NCBI GenBank assembly: GCA_963969345.1
Contig: OZ017770.1
Location: forward strand, 8,069,246-8,133,245
Length of the DNA stretch: 64,000 bases
Reading direction: 5' to 3'
DNA from: Turbatrix aceti
Taxonomy: Eukaryota; Nematoda; Chromadorea; Rhabditida; Panagrolaimidae
A program made the position numbers and the translations under genes. Shown here in pieces: positions 45,874 through 58,470 of this stretch. The notes below the pieces were generated by a model. That model worked only from the letters and a program-made list of their open reading frames with translations. It made no database searches and was not told where the DNA came from. The first letter of the stretch is position 1. Each line of letters begins with the position of its first letter.

Positions 45874-47647
45874 TTAAAGGACGGTTTCGCCGAAGAAGGC
45901 TCTGCGCAGGAGTTGGTTTCTGACGACGGGACTAGCTTTTTCCAGGACAATCCGGCAATCGTTGGGAGATGTCAGCGAGTCTCCGTCGAACTTGGATGAT
46001 GAGTTTGACGGAGACTGAACTCCATGATTGTCGCGTAGTGCCGAGCGGTACACAACCGCGGTCTTTTCGTTGGTTTTTGGCATCACGGACACCGGCAGTC
46101 CGCTGTACGTCATCGACCCACACTTGACACGTCCATTCTCAAGCACTATTCCCGTTTCACTTGGGCCTTCTTCGCCGGGTGACGATGTTTGCTAAAAGCC
46201 CGAAGCCGTGAATTATATAACGTCAGACAATAAATAACAAACTTCGGTATTGTGTTCTTCGCTGACGACATCTGTCTCCATTCCACAGAACCACCGCGAC
46301 AGAGTGGCTTGAAATTCTTCCCGCATCTTTGCCTGGCAGGCGAGATAGATAGGAACACGGACGGCACAGGACAAGTTTGACAGCAGTGAGATCAAGTCTA
46401 GCGATATCGCGTAAAAACTAAAACAATAGTTGCAAAAAAGATTTCCAAAAAACAACAAACTAGGCATTTTGAGCAAGCGTTTCCTTATCGATGAGCTCCC
46501 AGATGGTTATCAGCACGTTGACGACGTTCGATGCCAAGTAGCAGCATACGATAAATATCATTGTCATGGTCGCCGAACGCGCTTGCTTTTTGCGCTTTGC
46601 GTACTCGCTGGCATTGACGAGCATGTTGACGCAGCTCTGCTTGTGTTGCTTAGAAAGCGATCGAACGATGCTGATGTTGAAGTAGGCAAGCATGAAGAAC
46701 GGAAAGAAGACGGTAACAATGTTTCGGTACCAAAAGCGCCAGGCAACGTTGTACGGGGTTTTGTGGACAAAATCGTGGAAATCTAATTGATACTCCGTCA
46801 TCAGATCTTTGCATTCTTCAAATCGGTTTATCTAAAAAAATTAAGTTCAAGTTTTATTTCTGTTTTTTTATTTTTCTGTTTTCTCAATTTGTTCGTCTTT
46901 TTTATCTTTACCTTAATTTCGACAAAAATGCTGCCCTTGCTGATGAATCCCATGAAAACGGTCAGCATGGCAATCCATATCCGTTTTTTCTGGATGAACT
47001 TGAGAAAAGATGCATTCTTTGTGATAGCGTATCGCTCAATGGAAGCAGCCAGAATGAGAAATGACGAAGACGTAAGAGCGATGTGTGAAATCGTGAGCAT
47101 TGGTATCATGTAACTAAGCCTGCAGAGAAAAAAAAAGTAAATAGTACAACATTGCTTCTCTTCAAATTTTTTTTTTGACATTTAGTAGAAACTAACCAAA
47201 ACTTGATGAGAAATGGTGATTGCAGGTAGTCTGACAGAACGTTGATTGACATCAGAAAAATGTATGCCAGGCTAATAAAGACGTCAAAAAAAGCAATGAA
47301 AATGAGATAAAGATTGTAGCTTTTCCGGTGGCACTTTCTGCAAAGGAAGCGGGCCTGAGTGGGTCTGGAATGAGGCAGTCGACTTACTTTGAAACAAACA
47401 TGACGAATGTGAAAGAGTTCACAACGATGGAGAAGACGGAAACGATAGATCCGAAAAAAGTAACCACGCAGAAGCGGGTGAACATTATCGGAGGAGCGTA
47501 ATAAATGCATTGTTCGGGCATCTCTGTTGTTCCAGAAGCCGATCCAAAGATAGTCGTATTGTTGGACATCGGTGTTTGAGGATCGGATGCATAGCCATGC
47601 AAGCCACTTATCTCATCATTTGTGAGATTTGAAGCCGGGTCGACCAT
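45874..47647 (-). CDS. Rhodopsin-class peptide GPCR, FMRFamide-receptor-like
   Basis: Six exons (47388-47647, 47197-47337, 46912-47119, 46461-46831, 46243-46417, 45874-46191) give 490 residues. The ~60-residue extracellular N-tail has an N-x-T site. TM1 IVSVFSIVVNSFTFVMFV; TM2 YNLYLIFIAFFDVFISLAYI; TM3 ends LAASIERYAITKNA (ERY in place of DRY); TM5 IVTVFFPFFMLAYFNISIV; TM6 ATMTMIFIVCCYLASNVVNV; TM7 DLISLLSNLSCAVRVPIYLA, in which NxxxY is relaxed to VRVPIYLAC. A C-terminal tail of ~120 residues is Ser/Pro-rich. The pattern fits the FRPR/DMSR-like FLP receptor expansion of nematodes. Ligand unknown; the -RLamide peptides encoded at 5.0-5.3 kb are only one speculative candidate. Confidence 0.88.
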
Positions 47648-50193
47648 ATCTGATTAGGTCAGGCTTAGTTACATATGCATTTCTCCTGAAACTGACGGAT
47701 CTTCGGGTCGTGTGAAAAAGCTTTGCACGTAATAGTACAATAAAAGGGGCGGTGACAAGAACAAATTTGGCCAGGAACAATTACTCATTAAAGAAAGAAA
47801 TAAAGGACGGTAAGTGACGCTGCTTGGCCACCCGCAACCCCCCACGTCGAAACAACGCAGTGGATTTTGTGGCCCTACAACCCGGCAAATTGTTCGCCCG
47901 AGAAAGGAGGCCTGGCCTAACGACTCGCGGTGTTGGGTAGCTTTTACCACTATTTATGTGCCATTTTGACAGCCGAAACAAAATTGGTAGCCAAAGGGGC
48001 TAAAAAAACAAGACGCTGAGATTGGTGATGCTAGGTCGCGTCGGAGCTGGCTATCACAAATGACAAGGTTACGAATCAGAGCCCTCATTACATCATGCCG
48101 AAAGCCCATTATTTTTTTGGCCTGATTTAGCCCAGGCGCAAAAAAATGGTCCAAATTTGAGGCTAGCTTGACATGAAGAGTCATAAAAGATCATGTTATT
48201 TCTGAAGCCGCCGAATGTCTAGATGTCTAGATGTCTATCGTCATTCTTTAGCTGGAAGCCATGGCATGCAGCAAAAAAATATGACAATGCCTAGTCGACC
48301 CAAAGGTATGTAACTCGGGGGTTTGTTTGTATTTGAGCTAGGCTTCGAATTGCACTTTGATAATGCCTCGAGATAAACACAACTTTTTTAGATAAAGCAT
48401 ACAAAAAATTATACATATGTATTAACGATGGTTCAAAAGGTCGACGCCAGAAACACAGAGTCAAAAAATCTTTAAAGTCCGGAAACTTGGTGCCACCGAT
48501 TAACTTTGTATGGCATCACTTGCAGACGGGAAACAATCTGTCAAAGATAAAAACAAAAATCAAACATGAACTAGTTTGTTGCAAACAACCCCAATATTTA
48601 CAATTTTTTGAAAACAAAGATAAGAAAACACCCCCCAAGGTACAAAAAGGCAAAAAAAAAGTACTTTTTTAACAAAAATTTTAAACAGAGATCTTTTAAA
48701 ATTCTAAAGTTTTACAAAAAAGAGAATAAAGAAGCAACAAAAGAGTGCACTTTTATCATCATTTGGTTGAGGTTTTTCGAGGACGGCACAGACTAGCTTT
48801 GTCCCTTTCGTGGACCGCGTACATCCTTGAGAAAAGTCACAAAGCTCTCCTATTTGAAATCAAAATCATTGCCGTATGGCCAACCCAGTTGTTTTTTTCC
48901 TGGTAATTGCTTGAAAAATTGAAAATGTGGTTCATAATTATTTTTTTTCTCAAAAAACTTATACTTTATTATATCTTTATTTTTCAGTTGTACAAAGGTA
49001 AAAAAGCTAATAACTCTGCCTTAAAAAAGAAAATAAATATTATAATGATCACATATGCCAGAGAGTTGACTTTTAATATACTTCTGCATACACTTGGATG
49101 ACTGAATATTCATTGGAGAGCGAAGATTTTATCGTCCTGTTTTTTTCTTCGCCAAATCATGAATACACGAAACAAACAGCATTTACCTAGGTTGTAAGCA
49201 CGAAAGCAACCTGCTACCTGTCCCGTAGTGTTATGAATAACAAGAAAAGAGTCTGCAAATAAATTTGGTTTATTAATTCTTTGTTTTAATTTAAAAATTT
49301 TAAATCAAGTCGTTGCACAACGAAAGCGTGAGGAAATCTTGAACCGAAGAAGTACAATGAAACGGTCGGTTTTCTGAGAAAATTTCAAATACGCAAACAA
49401 AAGTCGTCTTTTTTGAGTAGCAGTCTGTCCGCCGCCGCAGTGCTTTTTTTGAATACTCGTTCTATGAGGTATCAATCCCCGTATTACCAAGTTTTTTGTA
49501 AATTTAAAATTAAATTATCGGCAACTGAAGAAAAAAAACACGGAATGCAGCTGCAGTAAAAAAGTTCATTCTTTATTGTCGAGCAATTTTTATCGAGTTT
49601 AGTCAATTTTGATCGATTCAAAATAAATTTGAAGCCCTTTGTTACTGTTTCTGAGACTTTAAAAAGGCCGAATGGCAAACGAGTATTTAGTTTTCTATTT
49701 TTTTTCTATCATATACATAAACTCGATATTTGCCATTGAGATTTGATATAACGACCACAACCTGAAGTAATTGTAAACAAAGGAACCACGCATAAACATG
49801 AAATTCGACAAAGAGCTGCCAAAACTTTTTTTTTGTGTGCCAACAATAGCGTTACAAATTTCATCCAATTTTTACCACAACCCAAATACAGATGTCATTA
49901 ACACACCAGACTTGAGTATACGAGCATAAAAACATCAAAAAAGCGATACGACGATTAAAAACGTGTTAACGAGATATCATTAATTTGTGCTGTCTGAACA
50001 AATGAATGAATAAAATGCTACAAAATAGTCGGCATTGGTAAAACTAATGACAAGTGCATAGAAGCAAATGCGTACTATGTATTTCAAAGTTAGGGGAGGG
50101 GAGGTTCAAAGAGATGTGTCGTGTTAGGTATTTTCAGCTTACTTGGTTTTGGTTAACAACAGAAAAAGCATAGCGTTCCAGATTGCATATACA
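47648..50193. other. Intergenic region
   Basis: AT-rich, with A and T runs and a small triplicated TGTCTAGA motif near 48216-48236. Open frames at 48487-48796 and 49305-49678 show no protein family. No RNA genes recognised. Confidence 0.4.
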
Positions 50194-52321
50194 TCAGTGG
50201 TCAGACAACAAAATCCATGCAATCAAAGCCGAGAGGAGGACAGCTGAAGGCGAAATACTGCTTCCACCTCCATTGTTGGAGGAAGGCGATAACGTCAAGT
50301 AATAAGCGACTTCGCCGGCAATAAAAGTACGCGTATGATTTAGCCCGGCTGGTTCATTTGGATATGCGGGATACATGTCAGAGCAATGTGCAGCAGCTAA
50401 AAGAAAAGCATATTTTAGCACCATGGAGTTATAACTTTTTTTTCTTTCAGGTCAACCTACTTACCATGAGTTTTGACAGAAAATTGATGAATATCCGTTC
50501 GATTTGTCTCGCTGCCAAGTGAACTCCATGGATCGTAATCACCGTTTGGCAGCACTGTATTGGATGCTGTGAAATTCCAGGGATTTTGCAGAGCAAATGC
50601 AGTCCTAGCCACATTTAATGTAATAGTGTCCGGTCGAACAGTAGATCCAAAGAGATCCGTACACATCTGGAAGTAATAGTTTATCGGAATCATGCGGTTG
50701 AACATTCCATTGCTGTTATCCGTGGTCTGAAGCCATCCAAGAGCCACTCCGCAGGAAAGATACATCCAACCGCGCATGGCAGCATTTTCCTGATCGTTCT
50801 CATTTGTCAAGTTGAAAACAGTTTGTTGGAGTGGAGCAATCTCAGATGCATAATTGTTGTCTGTGGTTGTTGCGTTGCTTCCGCCTTCTACGAGGTTGAC
50901 CCACGAAACGATCTCCGCAATATGCTGTAGAGCGTTCTCAACTCCATCGTTGCTTGAATTAAGAACTCGCTCGCAAAGCCCTAAAAGTCCGTATCCGTGA
51001 ACATTGGCTTGATTCTGAAAAAAATAGTTATGATTAGCTGGCCTCAAAAAATTTTAAAGTCTTGCATTATTGATTGTATTGAACAAAAATTTGTTCAGAG
51101 TTTGGTTATAATTTAAAATAATGACAAGTAAAAAACATTAAAACCAGGCGGCTGGCCTGAAAATATTGTCCCGCTGAGGTTTATGCTTTAGTTATGATTT
51201 ATTTGCAGTAAATAACTCACTCTTCCGTCAAAGGTGTACTGGATGATGCCCTGATAACTACTGAACATGTTTGCCAAAAAGTTGGTTGATTCTTGATCAT
51301 AGGTCTCGGGACGAAGGATTGAGAGGGGGGGTGATTCTGAAAAAAAACAGTTGCTATAAACTCAACAAAACTGATTAAGTTAACAAAAATATACTCGAAA
51401 ATTTCATTTAGTGTTTTACGTCCATCGTCGCTAAAGATAGATTGGCGGAGTATCGTAAATGCACTTTTTATGGCACTTCCACAAGTATTGTTGTAATTGA
51501 AGATTGCGTATTCCATAACTTCGGCGTATTCTAAATAATACGAAAGTGAACAACATTAAAGGTATAAAAATAAAACACTTACCAAAAAAGTCGACTTTGG
51601 CCCAGAGGGGGGCTGAGCTGCAAATGCCGCCGAGTGTGAGCTCGGGGTACAGAGCACGGAACCACGCACAAAGCGAGCCAGGGTACGAGCCACCGTACAC
51701 TACCCATTTTGGTGCAGCGATGTTGCTGAGGTTATTTTTGTTATAATTTTTGACAAATGCGGCGGCATCGGCCAGGGCTTGTTGGGGGGTCAGGAGAGCC
51801 AAACTTTTGGTATCCATAATACCGTTGCCATTAGCGTCTTTGAAAGGAAAACTTAAACCGAAGAAACGATGCTCCAGCTGAAGAATCAAGGCCTGGTGCT
51901 TTTGGGCGAGCTCGATGTATGTGTAAGCCGGGAAACAGGTCCAGTTTTTGAGAATCTCGCCTTCACCGCCCAACATCAGGAAAACGACGCCGTTTGACTT
52001 GTTGTAGTACTTGTCGTATGAAAGATAACGCTAAAAAAAATTTAGTTCGATGCCGAATCTTCAAAGATCTTTAATAGTCACCTGTTTGTACGTGGCGGTG
52101 TTGTTTGAATCAAAGTTGTCGACTCGGGCATCAACATAAAATTCCTGGACATCAGGTACGCAATCCGTAATATTGACATCATCGTTGGAATTAATGATAT
52201 CACGCATCCGAAACTCATCGAGAGCGTATCGCAGTGGCTTGCCATTGACGAATCCCGGAATGTAGACCGCCACGCATGATGCTACAAGCGCAGCCAGACA
52301 ACACAACCTGAGCAGATCCAT
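50194..52321 (-). CDS. Serine carboxypeptidase S28 (PRCP/DPP7 family) with GPI-type tail
   Basis: Six exons (52082-52321, 51583-52030, 51420-51530, 51221-51336, 50465-51014, 50194-50396) give 555 residues. Signal peptide LLRLCCLAALVASCVAV. Catalytic features are all visible: oxyanion region FLMLGGEGE, nucleophile motif WVVYGGSYPGSL, Asp in NGDYDPWSSLG and His in AAAHCSDMYP. LEHRFFGLSFPF and CSSAPLWAKVDF are further S28 hallmarks. The enzyme removes residues next to proline from peptide ends, in lysosomes or outside cells. The C-terminus SPSAVLLSALIAWILLSDH after a GGGSS linker looks like a GPI signal, which is unusual for S28 but known in nematode relatives by inference only. The exon 3 donor is uncertain: a site 25 bp downstream preserves the usual GRKTL motif but breaks phase. 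Confidence 0.92.
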
Positions 52322-53699
52322 GAAAACGAGCAATCACTGATTTTTTTGGGGCTCAGACAAATTATACTTAAACGATTACGGCTGCTCGTAGAAATTGGTG
52401 ATAACGATTCTTCTCTTGCACAATGCTTGATAATTTTTATGCATTATGCTTCAAGTATTCAAGACAAAATCGCTTTGTTATCAAGGTATGTAATCCTAGA
52501 AGAATTTTTCAATGTGTAAAAGCATTTTTAAAAACATTGTTTTAGGTACTGTCATTTGTATTGTTTTTGTCAGAAATGGTTACAAATAACATATTTGACT
52601 CATGAATAGTTTGTATGTAAGCCAGAATTCTCGAAAACATGATGTTCTGTGTAAACTGACTATTTTTCAAGTTTGCAATTAGTGGCTGTGTAAGCAAGAA
52701 AAAATCACAGAAAAAGCAATTGAGAAAAAAAACTGAAGTCATCAAGATGGCAGGCAAACAAAAAATATTACTAAAATACCCTTTTACTGTATGTATTTTG
52801 CACTTTGTTTTCTTTGCAGAAAAACATGAATTTGCATTTGTATCAGAGTTCAAAGAAGAAACGTTCAAAAAAACTGACGATTACGTCGTTTATGCTTTTT
52901 TTGGACAAAAGCACTCAATTACGCACAGTGCAAAATTGCTCTTTTTTGTTTTACTTTCCTTTATTGTACATAAACGCGTGGTTTTGTTGATTGTTTCAAT
53001 AGAGTCGGCCCGTTTTCTGAGGGGGAGAGGGGGATATGAATGAGCCCTGACTGCGGCTGAGGGCCCGCACAGTCCGGGCATTCCTCAATCCTCGGCGATA
53101 ACTACTGCGGTCCAAGTGTATGTGTCAGTGTGTTTTATTCTCTCTTTTATGTCAAACAGGTGACCAAAAGATGCCGATATGTCAAAACGAAAAAATAACA
53201 ATTCGTCCTTTTTTTTGACAAATCGCGTCGCTTGTCGTAGCTTTGTGGGTAATTATGAATTTTTTTATCTTGCTCTGTCCCTTTCCCAAACGCGTATCTG
53301 TGTAAGGAATTGTGTGCTGAAAAGGAAAAAGAGAACCGACCATGAATCGCATCTTATCTATGCGCTTTATTATTTTTTTATGATTTAATTTACTCATTAA
53401 AATATATACTAAAAACAAAAGAATCTCTAATTATTTCAGTTTTTTTTTCGTGTTTTCTTTTTTTTGCGTCGAAATAAAAGAAGAATCACTTGTGTCGTCA
53501 ACAGTTGCGAATTAATGAGCCTTTTTGCTACACCCCTTTTTCCACATGCCAATAAATACCGTTTTGATGACAACAAAATCTTTATTTTTACCCCTTCGAC
53601 AGGGTCAAGAGCGGTCTTTTTTGTTTGCTATGAACGCTCACTGACGCGAGTACCTTTTTAGGCATTTGTATCGTCACAGTCAGTCATCATTGAGCCGTA
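52322..53699. other. Intergenic region
   Basis: Divergent promoters of the S28 gene (-) and the small acylated-protein gene (+) should lie here. Frames at 52542-53043 are AT-rich and unsupported. Confidence 0.4.
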
Positions 53700-54235
53700 A
53701 TGGGTGGTGGCGTCACGAAGCAGACGCCGTACAACGGCTATGGTTGCTGTTCGAGGAGACGTGGAGTTACGGTTAAAGGTGCGTGTTTTTATCAAAGATT
53801 AACTGAATTTTTGAACACAACAATATTTTTTTTTCAGACAACAACAATAATTTTTCCAAAAACTACTGGCAAACAAGCGGCGAAAGGATAACAACGCCAT
53901 TACCCCAGCAAAAACGTGACAACGCTGTTTTTTGGATGATAGAATCCGAAAAGCGTTATCGTAATGAAGTTTTTCACCGAAACTGTAGGTTTTTTCTTTT
54001 TTTCTTTTTTTTAATACATTAATTGCATTTTTTAGCTGATAACTTTTACCCTTCGCCGTCAACGTATCAGTCTCCGTCCAGCTTTCAATCGTCATTTTCG
54101 CCCAAAAGCACAAAAAAATCTCAGTCCACTGTACCGCTATCAGTCGGGCAGCATAAAAGCTCACCACTCCCTCCATACACGTCATCACCACCCCCAAAAA
54201 GTGAAATGTCCAAATATCATCCCCATTGCATCTGA
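53700..54235 (+). CDS. Small protein with N-myristoylation/palmitoylation signature
   Basis: Three exons (53700-53778, 53838-53984, 54036-54235) join in phase to 141 residues. The N-terminus MGGGVTKQTPYNGYGCC has Gly at position 2 with Thr/Lys at 6-7, a good N-myristoylation context, then a Cys-Cys pair followed by SRRR, a typical dual-acylation plus basic patch that would hold the protein at a membrane. The middle is Asn-rich and contains AVFWMIESEKRYRNEVFHRN, possibly a short helix. The C-terminal third is Ser/Pro-rich with YQSPSSF and SSPLPPYTSSPPPK, candidate SH3/WW ligands and phosphosites. No named family recognised. It converges with the carboxylesterase-like gene, 198 bp apart. Confidence 0.75.
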
Positions 54236-54395
54236 GTGAAGAGCATTAGAACAACATTCCAACCCCATAAAGCCCAAGAAAACGCAGAATACGACTACTC
54301 AAGCATCTTTGACTACTCATCATTTTTTACATGGTTTTATTACCCGACATTTCAACAAAGTTGTGCTATTTTGTGTGTTGTCTTTGTGTGATAAA

Positions 54396-54401
54396 AATAA
54401 A
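54396..54401 (+). promoter_or_regulatory. Polyadenylation signal AATAAA of the small acylated-protein gene
   Basis: AATAAA 160 bp after the stop codon and before the convergent esterase-like gene. Confidence 0.5.
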
Positions 54402-54433
54402 CGTGAATAATAATAGAATTTGATGCCAAGAGT

Positions 54434-56993
54434 TCAATATTCCATTTGCTTGCACCATAGAGGAGAGACTAATGATTGAAAGTACCACGGAAGTGCCTGA
54501 CAGAGCCAGAATGTACCTGTTTCTATTTGCCAGACCGATCGTAAAGTTGTCAGGCTCTGATTCCAGACAACAACTTGTTCGTTGTCGACATCAAATCTCG
54601 GCCACACGGCGGGCATTGCTGGCGGCGATGGTGTCGGATTGCTTGTTGCGACAAAATTACTTATGACGCTGGCAATCCACTTTGAGTATTCATCGTCTGG
54701 TTTTGAGGCATAAAAATTGACGGCTGGAAATACGTATAGATCAATGCCCAGACAATATTCTGGATCACTGATTTCATTCTGTAAAAAAAAAATTTCTCAT
54801 TAATGTTGCTTGTTCTGTTACTTGCACTTGATTAATGTGAGACAGATGGATAACAATAGATGCAAGGGTTATTTTTACACGCCTCCGTGATTAAAAGCAC
54901 ATGCGCCTGGTCAAAACAAATCACTCCGACACACTTTTGAATAAATAAATAGACAAATCACACGTCCCAGCTTTTCTCTACGTCTGCCTCCCCCACCAAG
55001 CAATTAACGTTTAAAAAAATGCGATCTACCAACCTTTTGATGGATAGCTTGGAGAAAATAAGTCAGTTGGCCGTTCAAAGCAGTAGAGTACGCCTCGATC
55101 AACTGGGGTCCAAGTTGGTTGGTGTTTGTTTTTACCTTCAATTTTCGATCACTTTTTTGATGCTAACACTTTTTTGACGTTTCTCACCTTGGAATAAATT
55201 TCTTCGACGTTGTCATTAGTAGATGAAGGATGGCTTGTTCGAGACAACATGTGAGCATAGTAATCTTTGAACAGCCCTGGAATAATATTAAACGGAATAA
55301 TAAAAAAAATGAATAAAATTAAATAACGAAAAAAAACTAACTTGTTTTGGTCGAATTAAGTTCAGGCATGCTGGAGAGCGTATCTAGAGCTTCACTGAGC
55401 TTAAACTTTTTTTCAGCAGCAAAGGACGAATACTGGCAGTCAATGAACAGTGTTGGCACGTTCTGACCGCCGACAGAAGGCTCGGCAAAGGATTCGGGTA
55501 CCAGATTCCCGTTCGCAACGATGGGCCACCGGTTGACTTCGGAGTTATGTCGTCGGTCAACCTCGCTTGTTCTCTGAAAAAATATACAAGCCATAAAGGT
55601 TATGGAAAAAACAAATAAATCAGGTTAAAAATACGACTAAAAAGACTAAAAAAGAAAAATGTTTCATAGCAATTTTGGCATTTTTACGAATGTCAAATGT
55701 AGTTCCTGACATTTTAAAACGACTTTTCCGTTTCCATGAATCAAAAGGGAGCAAAAAAATAAAAATACCTGCCAACCCAGTCTTCTTATGCATTCGATAA
55801 TGGCACCTGCATTTTCGGTAGTCCAGGTATTGTTTACCAAACACCCAGCATCCTGGGCGTAAATCTGGCTTGCAGAAGCTGCGTCCTCGTAACTCTGAAC
55901 GCTGCCCAGGGCGTGAGATGATCCGCTGACAAGGATCATCTTGTGAAACAAATCTGAATTAATTTGAAATTTCATTTTTATTTAATTGATTTGCAATTTT
56001 AGCGAATAAGCTTACGTTTCATTTCAGGCATTCTTCCAAGCAAAGAGGCAATATTAGCGCCTGTTTTGACTCCAAGTATTGTCACATTGCTCGGATCACC
56101 ACCAAAAAATGAAATATGATTTTGCACCCACTCAAGTGCAATTTTGATATCCCATAAAGCAGCGTTACCAGATTTTATTATATTCGCTGAGAAAAAACCA
56201 GGTCCACCAGTACGATAATTTACGGCGACTATAATACTCCTGGCTGGACACGCATACTTTTGGATTGCGTATCCTCCAACTAGTTCCGACGTCGATTCAA
56301 AGCCATTTTCACGCGTTCCCAGATAGACAATAACAGACTCGGGTTTTGATCCCTATAACAGACATCTCTCTTTTTTTTTTTACGCGTTATTCAGTGCTTA
56401 CTGGAGTTTTTTTACAGCGATAGATGTTTAGATACTGGCAGTATTGTTTTGCAATATTGGGTGACAAAAGTGGACACGCATTTTGCCATGCTCTGGCGTC
56501 GACATTTTTCGCGTATTTGTTAAAAGGTACCGGTCTCTGGAAAGTACAAAGGATAAATTACGCTCATTGCAGTTATCCACAAATCAAAGGCAGGAGATTT
56601 AAACTGTTCCGTCGTTCATGTAATCTCATTTTCTTTGTTGAAAAGTCAGAAATCAATTGTTAAAACCGATGCATCCTGTACTTTGGAGGAAAAAAAACGG
56701 TGTCAAGAAAAATTTGTAACTTACATAAAAAGCTTCTCTGTGGCCGTATGGAATGCCCCGAAAAACGTCGCCTTCGTACAAACTTTCACCGGTAACGTTA
56801 AATTTTCCACAGTTGACAGTTGCACTGGCAGTCTCGGTTTTACCCCCTGTCACGTACTGAGCAAGGGCTATGACGACAACTATTAGGACAAATCCTGAAA
56901 AAAATAAATTTGCTCCAAAACAAGACCCCTAAAAAGTAATTTACCTGGGAGTACGTAAAGCGTAGTCCATAGGAGTCTCCTGCAGATCTGCAT
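54434..56993 (-). CDS. Carboxylesterase-like membrane protein lacking the catalytic Ser and His
   Basis: Nine exons (56945-56993, 56725-56894, 56402-56536, 56016-56352, 55769-55953, 55342-55573, 55188-55276, 55034-55135, 54434-54778) give 547 residues. A near-N-terminal hydrophobic helix (FVLIVVVIALAQYV after CRRLLW) suggests a type II membrane anchor. The alpha/beta-hydrolase fold of the cholinesterase family is clear: FRGIPYGHREAF, SVIVYLGTRENGF, SIIVAVNYRTGGPGFF, ALWDIKIALEWVQNHI, FFGGDPSNVTILG. Where active members have GESAG, this protein reads GVKTG, so the nucleophile is missing. The region expected to hold the catalytic His (HG.E..YVF) reads CLGIDLYVFP, without His. It therefore resembles non-catalytic adhesion members such as neuroligin, gliotactin and neurotactin in kind, though its size and topology differ. 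Confidence 0.9.
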
Positions 56994-57526
56994 TACTAAA
57001 ATAAACCGAGAGTATGCGTAACGCTATCCGCATAAAAAATGCGGTTCAGATAGACAAAAACATAAACCGCCAACGCACTGGATTTATCCTGAATAAACGC
57101 AAGATCCTGTATTGCGAAAAAATCGCTTCAAGGCACGTTTCAATCACAAATAAATAGTAGACGTCTCGTTATTGAGAATGCAGAATGAATCTTCAAAATT
57201 ACTTAAAAACTTATTAACAAAAAGAAAACTCTATGGGTGCAATCAAAACACACAGTATAATGATGAAACGTTGTAGAAATTGTTTAAGCAATGCACGTCC
57301 CCCTAGGGTTAAGCGTAACGGGTTTATGATTTTTTTTATTTAGAATAAAACAATGTATGTATGTAGTCTATATGAATTGTTCGATGCGATGAATTGGTCG
57401 TTTATCTTTTGTTACAAAAGAAACAAAACTAAATAGAAACATGATTGAAGCCAAACTTGTTTGAAAGTGATTGATCACTGGTTTTCGAAAAAGTCTGGTC
57501 AGAATAACACTATAGATCACTGGTAG

Positions 57527-57933
57527 TAGGACTGGACAAACAGCCGTTTTTTTTATTTCGAACAAACACAAACATTTTTTTTCAATGTTTGCGAACGAAC
57601 ACGAACGAACAACGAACTGTTTTTGGCATATTTTATACAAAATTTTGCCTAAACTATGCATAAAAACGTAAATTTTGGTACTATGCGTTTTCACGTTTTT
57701 GGTGCCAGTTTTCCTACACTTTTATTGTTAAAGACAATTGACACTATTTGCCAATTTTGGAAAAATGACATCAATTTCGGCACTATTAAACTGATTTTAC
57801 CTAAATTTGTGTTTGTTTTATCCGTTCGGAAAATTTATCTTTGTTCGCGAACGAACTCGAACAAACACGAACGCAAAAATTTGAATTTGTTCGCGAATGT
57901 AATCAAACAAACACGAACGTTCGCCCATCTCTG
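57527..57933. mobile_element. hAT-type non-autonomous element made of CGAAC/GTTCG words
   Basis: Ends TAGGACTGGACAAAC and (reverse complement of the right end) CAGAGATGGGCGAAC form imperfect terminal inverted repeats. The 8-mers next to them, ACTGGTAG (57519-57526) and ATTGGTAG (57934-57941), differ by one base, as expected for an old 8-bp target duplication. Interior ends are runs of ACGAACGAAC and CGAACTCGAACAAACACG words around an AT-rich middle. No transposase. Confidence 0.7.
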
Positions 57934-57941
57934 ATTGGTAG

Positions 57942-58470
57942 GTATAAAGGGTTATTTGAGAAACGGTACAGAAAAAAATGCGAGTTTGGTAAACTGTTTG
58001 ATACATACATAATCGATTGGCACCGCACACGGGCCGTCAAAGCAAAATGCATTTGTTTAGACGGATTGTTTAAATTTAATGAATTAATTGTATTTATACG
58101 TAATCTAGCTGACATGGAACGTCCATTGAACACTTCAGCGAGAAATTCATCGACTGGGGTCCAATCAACTGTTTATAAAAAGTGAAACTAGAAACAGCAG
58201 ACGTTAGGGGTCTGCATAACTACTAATTATACTGCGCATGAGATAGCCAACATTGAGAACTGGACTGGAGAGGACGTCGGCTCTGCCGCCGCGCGATCGC
58301 TCTTGAACTTGATGATAACGATCACGAATATCTTTATTATAGCTACCCCTGAATAAACATCGTCTGCCCGAATAACAATTAATTGTTAAATAAAAATAGA
58401 TAGCAAAACAAAGTGTAAAAAATAACTGCAAAAATGATCTAATTTTTGTTTCGGCGTTTAAAGTTTAAAG
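57942..58470. other. Spacer with a segment shared with the TMEM245 3' flank
   Basis: No gene supported. About 110 bp (58328-58440, starting AATATCTTTATTATAGCTACC) resemble 63485-63600 just after the TMEM245 stop codon in the same orientation, suggesting a duplicated 3' UTR fragment. Confidence 0.45.
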
